From Flavobacteriaceae bacterium (GTDB taxonomy: Bacteria > Bacteroidota > Bacteroidia > Flavobacteriales > Flavobacteriaceae), in assembly GCA_947472705.1 (NCBI GenBank), contig CANJDA010000142.1:1-5702 (forward strand): DNA of 5,702 nt. Direction: 5' to 3'. Positions 1-5,538 of the stretch are shown one piece after another (position 1 is the stretch's first letter; each line of letters starts with the position of its first letter). Made by a program: the position numbers and the translations under genes. Under the pieces are notes generated by a model. That model was not told where the DNA came from, did not search any database, and was given only the letters and a program-made list of their open reading frames with translations.

Positions 1-1337
1 AAATTAAAAAAGGTATTGTTAGGATTAGCCAAATCTTTTGAGGAACCAATATTTCCTCGGAATCCAATGTCAAAAGTTTCGGCGCCATTGAATACGTTTC
101 GAATGTATAGAAAAGTATTTCCTGAAATACCAAAATCTTGAATGTTTGAATGCGAAAAATCAACAGAATAGTGATAAGTATATTTATCTCTTGGAGGTAA
201 AAAAACGTTAGCAATTAACCCGTTTTTTTGTGATTTGTCTTCAATATATTGAATCAAAGGATAATTAAAAACCTTTAAATTACTTAAATATCTTGAAGTT
301 AAAGCGTTTTTATTGTCGGCATAATAATTTCCCTTAGCAACAAATACACCATCAGTAATGGCTTTGGGGCGGTACTTAATTTTGTTTACACCATACAAAG
401 TAAAATCTTTATAAGTTAGGCTATCTGTGATTTTTGCATTGGGTATATTGGGGTTATAATCCGTAAAAATATTTACTTTACTTATTTTATAAAGTTCAAA
501 AGGTTTAGAAAATAAACTATCCTCTATTCTTATAGATTCGTTTTCAACAAATAATTCAACGTTAACCAAGTGTTTTTTTACAATAGTATCTAAGTCAAAA
601 GTCACATAGTTTTGCTGAAAACGAAAAGCACCATTATTTCTAAAATCCTCTGTGATTCTGATTTTTTCTTCATCAAATTTTGATTTGTCAAATTGTTGTC
701 CTGTTTTTAAAATGGAATTAGATTTTCTTAATTGGTAAATTGAGTCTAATGGATGACTTGAAATTTGAGCGCTCAGCGTGTCTATAATATAAGGTTTTCC
801 ATTAACTATATCATACTTTAATTTCACTTTTTTTGGTCCTATACTATCTAGTTTAGAGCTAGTAGTGACATCAAAATACCCTTTATTGAAGTAATATGAT
901 TTTAAACGACGCAAAGATTTTCGGGTGCTGGAAGTATCTAATATAACTGGTGCTTCACCTGTTTTTCTCAAAAAATCATCAATACCAGAGTAGAAAAAAG
1001 ATTCGCCTAAACGCTTTACTTGTTTTTTTGATAACCACTTTGCTTTGTGATAATAGCGATTCGGATATTTAATCATTTTAGCTTTGAATAAAGAGTCCGA
1101 TTTTGGTTTGGCCAAATTGTATAGATTTAATCTAAGATGGTAACCTAAAATGGTAGTGTTTTGTTTTTGATACAACTGATTGAAAACATCTTCTGAATTA
1201 TCTTTTTTGCCATCAACATAGATGTCGTTTTTAGTCAGAAGATTTTTCCCAGTAGGAACTCTTTTAGTAATATCGCAACCAAAGATAATTAGTGCAGTTA
1301 GAATAAATAATGATATTTTTGTGATACTATTTTTCAA
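1..1337 (-). CDS. tamL: TamL-type Omp85 outer-membrane lipoprotein (partial, N-terminal 445 residues)
   Basis: The gene runs off the left edge, so only the N-terminal part is visible. Translation from a TTG codon gives a short basic start, a hydrophobic stretch (residues 8-19) and a lipobox ending in Gly20-Cys21, as in a lipoprotein signal peptide. Next comes a 'TKRVPTGKNLL' stretch typical of Bacteroidota BamA/TamA-family proteins. Residues of roughly 36-380 contain POTRA-like units, for example 136-185 with 'LRRLKSYYFNKGYFD' and 203-266 with 'RITEDFRNNGAFRF'. From about 385, alternating beta strands ('YHYSVDFSHSN', 'DIGFRGNIGSS') begin the 16-strand barrel, which lies mostly outside the window. 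The family acts in outer membrane biogenesis with a TamB partner; the lipid anchor is a Bacteroidota trait. The TTG start was chosen because no ATG occurs in frame nearby and the signal peptide begins exactly there. The family call is strong; the choice of TamL over another Omp85 paralogue is inferred from the lipobox. Confidence 0.88.
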   Translation of the reverse strand, partial: MKNSITKISLFILTALIIFGCDITKRVPTGKNLLTKNDIYVDGKKDNSEDVFNQLYQKQNTTILGYHLRLNLYNLAKPKSDSLFKAKMIKYPNRYYHKAKWLSKKQVKRLGESFFYSGIDDFLRKTGEAPVILDTSSTRKSLRRLKSYYFNKGYFDVTTSSKLDSIGPKKVKLKYDIVNGKPYIIDTLSAQISSHPLDSIYQLRKSNSILKTGQQFDKSKFDEEKIRITEDFRNNGAFRFQQNYVTFDLDTIVKKHLVNVELFVENESIRIEDSLFSKPFELYKISKVNIFTDYNPNIPNAKITDSLTYKDFTLYGVNKIKYRPKAITDGVFVAKGNYYADNKNALTSRYLSNLKVFNYPLIQYIEDKSQKNGLIANVFLPPRDKYTYHYSVDFSHSNIQDFGISGNTFLYIRNVFNGAETFDIGFRGNIGSSKDLANPNNTFFN

Positions 1338-1357
1338 GTGTTGCGAAATATTTAAAT

Positions 1358-1365
1358 CAAAAGTA
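1358..1365 (-). promoter_or_regulatory. putative -7 promoter element for tamL
   Basis: On the minus strand this reads TACTTTTG, an exact match to the Bacteroidota -7 consensus TAnnTTTG. It lies 20 bases ahead of the TTG start of tamL. A TTTG occurs 24 bases further upstream, a slightly long spacing for the -33 element. The site falls in the 37-bp gap between the divergent tamL and trmH genes, so any -33 element lies inside the trmH coding region. Confidence 0.45.
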
Positions 1366-1374
1366 CAGTATTTT

Positions 1375-2109
1375 ATGATTAGTAAAAACCAAATAAAAAG
1401 TATAACTAGTCTTCAACATAAAAAACACAGACAGGAACAGCAATTATTCCTAGCTGAAGGTGTAAAAGTAATACAGGAATTGTTACTATCAAATTTTGTA
1501 TTAGAACATTTATTTGTAACCGAAACAATTTTTGAAAATGTTCCCGCTTCACTAAGAACACTTATTAAAGAAGATGAAATGAAAAGGATTTCGGCGTTGA
1601 GTACATCAAGTTCTTGTTTGGCACTATTTCAAATGCCTAAAGTGTCTAAAATAGAACAAAAGGGATTGATTGTTGCCTTAGATGATATTCGTGATCCTGG
1701 AAACTTCGGGACTATTATTAGGCTATGTGATTGGTTTGGCGTGACACAATTAGTTTGTTCGTCAGAAACAGTTGATGTATACAATCCGAAAGTTGTTCAA
1801 GCCACTATGGGTTCTATTGCAAGAGTGAATATAAATTATTTAGACATAAATGAATTTATTGCCAAAACACCACTTCCTGTATTTGGCACTTTTATGGATG
1901 GAACAAATGTGTATGATGAAAAGTTACCTAATGAAGGTATTTTAGTTTTGGGCAATGAGGCCAATGGCATTTCGACTAAACTAGAGAAAAGCATCAAAAA
2001 CAGAATAGCAATACCACGATTTGGAACTATTCAAAAAACAGAAAGCTTAAATGTAGCTACAGCTGCCGCCATCTTTTTAGGTGAATTCAGAAGGAATTCA
2101 AGTTTTTAA
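1375..2109 (+). CDS. TrmH/SpoU-family RNA 2'-O-methyltransferase
   Basis: This 244-residue protein is an RNA ribose 2'-O-methyltransferase of the SPOUT (TrmH/SpoU) class, using S-adenosylmethionine on rRNA or tRNA. Residues 1-95 form the substrate-binding domain: 'MISKNQIKSI' start, 'LFLAEGVKVIQELL' at 24-37. Residues 97-235 carry the catalytic knot. Motif 1 is Asn110-Phe-Gly-x3-Arg116, motif 2 is 'LVLGNEANGIS' at 190-200, and motif 3 is 'IPRFG...ESLNVATAAA' at 213-232. The reading frame stays open upstream to an ATG at 1222, but that extension (51 residues) has no family similarity and would overlap divergent tamL by 116 bp. The start at 1375 gives the usual family N-terminus. Its stop overlaps the stop of convergent porT. 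The exact RNA target (23S G2251-like or another site) cannot be told from sequence, so no gene symbol is given. Confidence 0.92.
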   Translation: MISKNQIKSITSLQHKKHRQEQQLFLAEGVKVIQELLLSNFVLEHLFVTETIFENVPASLRTLIKEDEMKRISALSTSSSCLALFQMPKVSKIEQKGLIVALDDIRDPGNFGTIIRLCDWFGVTQLVCSSETVDVYNPKVVQATMGSIARVNINYLDINEFIAKTPLPVFGTFMDGTNVYDEKLPNEGILVLGNEANGISTKLEKSIKNRIAIPRFGTIQKTESLNVATAAAIFLGEFRRNSSF

Positions 2110-2807
2110 TGGAAAGTAAAGTTGATTAAAACAGCACGTGTTTTTAATGACTGAATGTTTCCTGTCCAAGGACTGTTTGGATCTTCATCCCGAATCAACT
2201 CATCTTTGAAACCAAAAACCCCGCGAATGGATGGTGAAAACTTGAAATATTCAAAATACAAATCAATTCCAAGTCCTAATTGATAATTTTGTGTCCAAGG
2301 TTTCACTCTAAATTTTTGCTCTGAATTATCATCTTTTGATTTCGAATTACTCGAAAGATTTAATGTAGTTGATAAGCCACCCACTAAAAAGGGGCGAACA
2401 TTTCCCGTTCGAAGAGAACAAAATTTCAATAGTAAAGGAAAATCAATATAAGTTGCTTTCACTTCTCTAATGGCATCTCGATCATTAGTAAAGCCAGAAT
2501 AAGTCAAGGTTCTGCTGGCATAGTACAATCCCGGTTCAAATCGCAACTCTACATATTCTTGTAATCTTAAGCAACCTACCAAGCCCACATTAAATCCAGT
2601 ATGACCTCTCACATCGATACTATACCCAGGGACTTTATAATCGGTTTTATAATCAAAAGTACTAAATCCTAAAAAATAACCCCAATAGACTCTTTGCTTG
2701 TCAAAATTTTCCAAATTGATAATGGGATCTTTAGTAAACAAACTTCTCCCAAGTTGCGCTTGGACCTGTATTGAGATTAAGAATAAAAGAAGGACAATTT
2801 TTTTCAT
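2106..2807 (-). CDS. porT: PorT/SprT outer membrane beta-barrel protein of the type IX secretion system
   Basis: This 233-residue protein matches the PorT family (SprT in Flavobacterium), an outer membrane protein needed for type IX secretion and, in gliding species, for motility adhesin export. Residues 1-17 are a signal peptide (KK, Leu/Ile-rich core, cleavage after Val-Gln-Ala17) leaving an N-terminal Gln. The remainder is amphipathic beta structure of the small OMP beta-barrel type: 'RVYWGYFLGFSTFDYKTDY' (about 39-57), 'LRFEPGLYYASRTLTYSG', 'ATYIDFPLLLKFCS' and 'VRPFLVGGLSTTLNLSS', ending in 'RAVLINFTFH'. The penultimate Phe fits a barrel-insertion signal, with one extra His. It lies 21 bases downstream of ubiE on the same strand with no terminator between, so the two are probably cotranscribed. 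ubiE next to porT is an arrangement I recall from Flavobacteriaceae genomes. There is no recognisable terminator after the stop. Confidence 0.85.
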   Translation of the reverse strand: MKKIVLLLFLISIQVQAQLGRSLFTKDPIINLENFDKQRVYWGYFLGFSTFDYKTDYKVPGYSIDVRGHTGFNVGLVGCLRLQEYVELRFEPGLYYASRTLTYSGFTNDRDAIREVKATYIDFPLLLKFCSLRTGNVRPFLVGGLSTTLNLSSNSKSKDDNSEQKFRVKPWTQNYQLGLGIDLYFEYFKFSPSIRGVFGFKDELIRDEDPNSPWTGNIQSLKTRAVLINFTFH

Positions 2808-2828
2808 GGACAGACTGAAAAATTCAAT

Positions 2829-3560
2829 TTATTTTTTTGTTGCGGTGTAAATAGTAGCCACTCCAAATGTTTGAGGGATGGCAACACAATCTATAAACGA
2901 AACTTTTCGCAAAATATTGTTTAGCGTTTCACCAAAAGGGAAGTTTGCCGCCGATTCACATAAGTATCCATAAGCATTGTTGTCTTTTGAAAAGAGTTTG
3001 CCAACCATGGGTAAAATATTTTTAGTATAAAAAGTATACCCTTGTTTATAAGGAAACTTAGTTGGTACTGAAGTTTCCAATATTACAAAAATGCCGTTTG
3101 GTTTTAACACCCTGTAAATTTCAGCCAATCCTTTTTCTAAGGTTTCAAAGTTTCTGATACCAAAGGATACTGTAATGGCATCAAAATGATTATCGGGATA
3201 GGGAATGTTTTCACTATCACCAACTACCATTTCAATTTTATCAGTTAGTTTTTTGTTTTGAATTTTTTTCTTCCCTATGTCAAGCATGCCAATTGAAAGA
3301 TCAAGACCAATTATTTTTTTTGCTGAAGTAGTAGCCATCATTATAGCCAAATCACCCGTTCCAGTAGCAATATCTAATATAGTTTCTGGATTTGTAGCCG
3401 CTACTAAATTCACTACTTTTTTTCTCCATTTTACATCAATTCCCAAAGATATCACTCTGTTTAATCCATCATAACTTTCTGAGATATTATCGAACATTTG
3501 TGTGACTTGTTCTTTCTTTCCTAGAGATGAATTTTTATAAGGCTTTATATTTTTAGGCAT
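2829..3560 (-). CDS. ubiE: demethylmenaquinone methyltransferase MenG/UbiE
   Basis: This 243-residue S-adenosylmethionine-dependent C-methyltransferase performs the last step of menaquinone synthesis, demethylmenaquinone to menaquinone. Bacteroidota use menaquinone, so menG is the more apt name. The class I SAM fold is clear: motif I 'LDIATGTGDLA' (62-72), acidic ribose-binding Asp87 in 'IIGLDLS', 'GDSENIPY' (114-121) as the adenine-side motif, 'FDAITVSFGIRNF' (126-138) and 'RVLKPNG' (150-156). The UbiE signature around Tyr30-Asp31 reads 'YDGLNRVISLGIDVKWR', with Leu for the usual Met and Asp for the usual His. Length is normal for the family. It is the first gene of the probable ubiE-porT operon, with a TAnnTTTG match 14 bases before its ATG. 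Confidence 0.95.
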   Translation of the reverse strand: MPKNIKPYKNSSLGKKEQVTQMFDNISESYDGLNRVISLGIDVKWRKKVVNLVAATNPETILDIATGTGDLAIMMATTSAKKIIGLDLSIGMLDIGKKKIQNKKLTDKIEMVVGDSENIPYPDNHFDAITVSFGIRNFETLEKGLAEIYRVLKPNGIFVILETSVPTKFPYKQGYTFYTKNILPMVGKLFSKDNNAYGYLCESAANFPFGETLNNILRKVSFIDCVAIPQTFGVATIYTATKK

Positions 3561-3574
3561 CAGTTGTTTTTTGG

Positions 3575-3582
3575 CAAATATA
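3575..3582 (-). promoter_or_regulatory. putative -7 promoter element for ubiE-porT
   Basis: On the minus strand this reads TATATTTG, an exact TAnnTTTG match, ending 14 bases before the ubiE ATG. It implies a very short leader of under about ten bases. No convincing TTTG -33 element is seen at the expected distance, so the call rests on the -7 match and its position. Confidence 0.45.
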
Positions 3583-3640
3583 AATCATTATTTTGATTAG
3601 AAGAATTATGACTAAAAATGGAGTTTTTTGTAAGCAAGAA

Positions 3641-3648
3641 TAAATTTG
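3641..3648 (+). promoter_or_regulatory. putative -7 promoter element ahead of an orphan terminator
   Basis: TAAATTTG is an exact TAnnTTTG match on the plus strand. Transcription from it would start near 3655 and meet the hairpin at 3674-3702 after about 50 bases, giving a short untranslated RNA or an attenuated leader for the gene at 3754. A TTTG at 3627-3630 is only 10 bases upstream, too close for a normal -33 element. Such short matches also arise by chance in AT-rich DNA. Confidence 0.3.
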
Positions 3649-3673
3649 TAGTAAAAATATAGTGCTTTTTATC

Positions 3674-3702
3674 AAAAAATCCCCATTGTTGGGGATTTTT
3701 TT
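3674..3702 (+). terminator. strong hairpin terminator with no gene immediately upstream
   Basis: AAAAAATCCCC (3674-3684) pairs with GGGGATTTTTT (3691-3701) around the six-base loop ATTGTT, and the right arm continues into a T run. This is a textbook intrinsic terminator, and because the left arm starts with an A run it could work in both directions. It lies between the divergent ubiE and the gene at 3754, so no coding region feeds into it. It may insulate the two units or act on a short leader transcript. Confidence 0.75.
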
Positions 3703-3753
3703 ATCGTTTATTATTAGAAACTTTGTAACATCAAAACCAAAATAATTAATAGC

Positions 3754-4071
3754 ATGAATACTAGAGTCATTAAGTCGGAAGCAAAATGGGTGTTAATTTC
3801 CTTAATAGTTACATTCTTTTTACTATTTCTTTTGAAAGATTCTATCAACTTAATTGGAGGCAATTCTGTTGATTTACAGTTGTTTATTGGGTTAAATAAA
3901 TTTTTGGAAATTTTGACTTACTTTACCTTTAGCACTTTTGTGGTATTTGGAGTTAAAGGATTTTATGAAATGTATGCTCATAAAGTTTCCAATGTTATTA
4001 TGATTGCCTCAGGTCTAATCCTAGCGCTTATTATTTTTGTTTTAAGTTGCCAAATTTTATTGGAAGCTTAA
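3754..4071 (+). CDS. hypothetical three-helix inner membrane protein
   Basis: I do not recognise this 105-residue protein. It has three predicted membrane helices: about 12-27 ('WVLISLIVTFFLLFLL'), 50-70 ('FLEILTYFTFSTFVVFGVKGF') and 80-102 ('NVIMIASGLILALIIFVLSCQIL'). The N-terminus is short and basic (Arg4, Lys7, Lys11), which favours a cytoplasmic N-terminus. A polar, Gly/Asn-rich stretch (residues 28-48) joins helices 1 and 2, and a short 'YEMYAHKVS' loop joins 2 and 3. There is no signal-peptidase site and no catalytic motif. The start is an ATG after an A-rich, SD-poor leader. It stands alone on the plus strand between terminators at 3674-3702 and 4096-4122, so it is probably monocistronic. 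Base composition matches its neighbours, with no sign of transfer. Confidence 0.75.
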   Translation: MNTRVIKSEAKWVLISLIVTFFLLFLLKDSINLIGGNSVDLQLFIGLNKFLEILTYFTFSTFVVFGVKGFYEMYAHKVSNVIMIASGLILALIIFVLSCQILLEA

Positions 4072-4095
4072 AAACAATTTCATTATTTTGGTTTT

Positions 4096-4122
4096 AAGCA
4101 CCCCTTATAGGGGTGTTTTTTT
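4096..4122 (+). terminator. intrinsic terminator of the three-helix membrane protein gene
   Basis: CACCCC (4099-4104) pairs with GGGGTG (4110-4115) around the loop TTATA, followed by a run of seven T (4116-4122). The stem starts 25-28 bases after the stop at 4069-4071. The T run overlaps the folA stop codon (4121-4123, minus). Read on the minus strand the hairpin is followed by CTTAAAAC, not a T run, so it looks one-directional and does not obviously end folA transcription. Confidence 0.8.
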
Positions 4123-4603
4123 ATTTTCTGATGTAAGTTAAAAAAGTAAAATCAAAAGCATGTTTTTCATCTTTAGGATGAAATTCTTCTGTTATTAGTT
4201 TCCAATGATTAAAATCGATTGCTGGGAAAAATGTATCTGCCTCAAAACTGTGATGAACTTTTGTGATGTCTATTTTATCAGCAAGTTCAATGGATTGAGC
4301 GTAAATTTCACCACCACCAATAACAAAATTTTCTTCATCTTTTGGACAAGCTGCAATAGCTTTTTGAATTGAATCCACAATTAAACAGTCTTCAAAGGAA
4401 TAGCTATTTTGTCTTGTAATTATAACATGAGTTCTATTGGGTAATGGTTTAGGAAAACTTTCAAATGTTTTTCTACCCATAATAATATAGTGCCCAGAAG
4501 TTATGCTTTTGAAACGTTTAAAGTCATCGGGTAAATGCCAAAGGAGTTGATTGTCTTTACCAAGTTCATTATTCTCACCAACAGCGGCAATAAGTGTAAT
4601 CAT
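4121..4603 (-). CDS. folA: dihydrofolate reductase
   Basis: This 160-residue cytoplasmic enzyme reduces dihydrofolate to tetrahydrofolate with NADPH, supplying one-carbon carriers for thymidylate, purine and methionine synthesis. It aligns almost without gaps to E. coli DHFR over its N-terminal part: 'MITLIAAVGENNELG' (1-15), the loop 'KDNQLLWHLPDD' (16-27) with Trp22 and catalytic Asp27, 'MGRKTFES' (42-49) for NADPH binding, folate-contacting Arg57 in 'LPNRTHVIITR', and the Gly-rich 'FVIGGGEIY' (93-101). The C-terminal part carries 'EADTFFP' (121-127) and ends 'FTFLTYIRK'. Met20 of E. coli is Leu here and Leu28 is Phe. Length is normal. Its ATG overlaps the stop of the upstream 2TM gene (ATGA), so translation is probably coupled. 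No thymidylate synthase gene is visible alongside. Confidence 0.96.
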   Translation of the reverse strand: MITLIAAVGENNELGKDNQLLWHLPDDFKRFKSITSGHYIIMGRKTFESFPKPLPNRTHVIITRQNSYSFEDCLIVDSIQKAIAACPKDEENFVIGGGEIYAQSIELADKIDITKVHHSFEADTFFPAIDFNHWKLITEEFHPKDEKHAFDFTFLTYIRK

Positions 4604-4938
4604 GATTCTATCGATTTTGAGTTTTCAAAATCATTTTTTAACTGTTCGATTTTCTTGCTTTGTTTTAACATCAATTTGTCAATTTGAGCTCTTTCCCAAT
4701 TTTTATTCATAAAGCTATCAGTGATTAACACTTTGATACAGTGAAAAACAAATATAAAAAACCAAATAGTTACTGTCCAAATCCACCAATTGGTTTCAGA
4801 ATGGAAAGACAACCATTTATTGGCTACAAATAAAAACAGACTTCCGATTACTAAAATAATGAAGTGAACAAACAAGCGCTTTTTTTGCTTGATTCTATCC
4901 CTAGCATATTCATATAATTCATGTTGATTAGTATCCAT
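4600..4938 (-). CDS. 2TM domain-containing membrane protein
   Basis: This 112-residue protein matches the Bacteroidota 2TM domain, found alone or at the N-terminus of LytTR/histidine-kinase proteins; its function is unknown. Residues 1-20 are a charged cytoplasmic start ('YEYARDRIKQKKR', residues 9-21). Helix 1 spans about 22-40, and a short loop with 'KWLSFHSETN' leads to helix 2 at about 50-72, rich in Trp and Phe ('WWIWTVTIWFFIFVFH'). After it comes the typical 'NWERAQIDKLM' segment (80-90) and a charged helical tail to residue 112, possibly coiled coil. Both ends should lie in the cytoplasm. No kinase domain is attached. It is the first gene of a two-gene unit with folA, overlapping it by 4 bp. 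Confidence 0.85.
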   Translation of the reverse strand: MDTNQHELYEYARDRIKQKKRLFVHFIILVIGSLFLFVANKWLSFHSETNWWIWTVTIWFFIFVFHCIKVLITDSFMNKNWERAQIDKLMLKQSKKIEQLKNDFENSKSIES

Positions 4939-5009
4939 TTTACGAAATTAGTGCTTTTAAGTTAAAATTTATTTTTAAAATTCAGAAATCTCATTTTAAG
5001 ATAATGTAA

Positions 5010-5027
5010 TAAGAAAACGTTTTCTTA
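5010..5027. promoter_or_regulatory. perfect 18-bp palindrome, LacI-family-operator-like
   Basis: TAAGAAAACGTTTTCTTA is a perfect inverted repeat with a central CG and no spacer. Even-length palindromes with a central CG and a GAAAACGTTTTC-like core are typical of LacI-family operators. It sits 71 bases upstream of the 2TM-folA start and about 150 bases upstream of the CBM48 gene, in the gap between these divergent units. It has no T run of its own and no loop, so it does not look like a terminator. Which gene it controls is not decidable from the sequence; the CBM48 gene fits best on function. Confidence 0.5.
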
Positions 5028-5176
5028 ATTATAGATGTAAAAATATAATGGCATTTAATTATGCATCTTCTTTATAATTGGCATCCTTTTTAATAATCTA
5101 CTAAAAGTGAATTGGAGTGTAAATGGTATTAAAGTATTGTTTTACTTTGCTTCATTAATCTATAAATGAATTAGTT

Positions 5177-5473
5177 ATGGCTATTAAGAAACAAGTTATA
5201 AAAACAAAGCCAGTTGTTAAAGTTACTTTTTCAATTGAAGCAAAAGAAGCAAAAATTGCAGCTGTAGTTGGTGATTTTAATAATTGGAACCCAGCAGAAG
5301 GGGAACTATCAAAATTAAAAACAGGAACTTTCAAAGCTACTTTTGACTTACCAAAAGACAATTCTTTTGAGTTCAAATATTTAGTTGATGGGACATATAT
5401 TAATGAACCTGAAGCAGACAGTTATGCCTATAACGAATTTGCAGGAGCAGAAAATAGTGTATTAGCACTATAA
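5177..5473 (+). CDS. stand-alone CBM48 (AMPK/isoamylase-type glycogen-binding) protein
   Basis: This 98-residue cytoplasmic protein is a single carbohydrate-binding module of the CBM48 / isoamylase N-terminal / AMPK-beta class, with no catalytic domain. Visible features are a basic start (1-12), the strand 'VVKVTFSIEA' (13-22), the hallmark 'VVGDFNNWNP' (30-39), 'FKATFDLPKDNSFEFKYLVDG' around 52-72, and 'INEPEADSYAYNEFAGAENSVLAL' to the end. Compared from memory with the AMPK beta glycogen-binding domain, the sugar-contacting positions appear kept: Trp37, Lys67, an aromatic at Tyr74 and Asn93. It should therefore bind alpha-glucan, although binding is an inference. There is no signal peptide. 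An ATG at 5166 is followed at once by an in-frame stop, so 5177 is the start. The gene is monocistronic, with a terminator 20 bases after its stop and an operator-like palindrome upstream. Confidence 0.88.
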   Translation: MAIKKQVIKTKPVVKVTFSIEAKEAKIAAVVGDFNNWNPAEGELSKLKTGTFKATFDLPKDNSFEFKYLVDGTYINEPEADSYAYNEFAGAENSVLAL

Positions 5474-5492
5474 TTTTAGTTGGTTAGAAAAT

Positions 5493-5518
5493 AAAAATCC
5501 GCTTTTTAGCGGATTTTT
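5493..5518. terminator. bidirectional terminator between the CBM48 gene and the right-edge gene
   Basis: AAAAATCCGCT (5493-5503) pairs with AGCGGATTTTT (5508-5518) around a TTTT loop, followed by further T residues to 5520. On the minus strand the same stem is followed by TTTTTATTTT. It therefore can end both the CBM48 transcript and the convergent right-edge transcript, whose stop is at 5539-5541. Confidence 0.85.
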
Positions 5519-5538
5519 TTATGCATCAGTATATTAAT

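Noticed and set aside
1222..1374. Upstream extension of the methyltransferase frame to an ATG at 1222 (51 extra residues)
   Set aside because: The extension lies antisense to the tamL signal peptide and start, resembles no TrmH-family N-terminus, and the ATG at 1375 gives the normal family start.
3277..3474. 65-codon plus-strand open frame inside ubiE
   Set aside because: It lies fully antisense to the well-supported ubiE gene and its translation resembles nothing; it is a shadow frame.
3608..3643. 11-codon open frame (MTKNGVFCKQE) upstream of the orphan terminator, considered as a leader peptide
   Set aside because: It has no run of regulatory codons, overlaps the promoter-like element at 3641, and is not positioned for ribosome-controlled attenuation.
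4096..4122. Use of the 4.1-kb hairpin as a terminator for folA on the minus strand
   Set aside because: On the minus strand the stem is followed by CTTAAAAC rather than a T run, so it only fits the plus-strand gene.
4942..4949. TAATTTCG on the minus strand, considered as the -7 element for the 2TM-folA unit
   Set aside because: It differs from TAnnTTTG at one key base and ends three bases before the ATG, which would place the transcript start inside the gene.
5063..5098. Two adjacent 18-base units starting GCATC, considered as a direct repeat
   Set aside because: By eye only about 12 of 18 positions agree in very AT-rich DNA, which is not distinguishable from chance.
5155..5376. 73-codon minus-strand open frame opposite the CBM48 gene
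   Set aside because: It is antisense to a gene with clear CBM48 motifs and has no domain or start context of its own.
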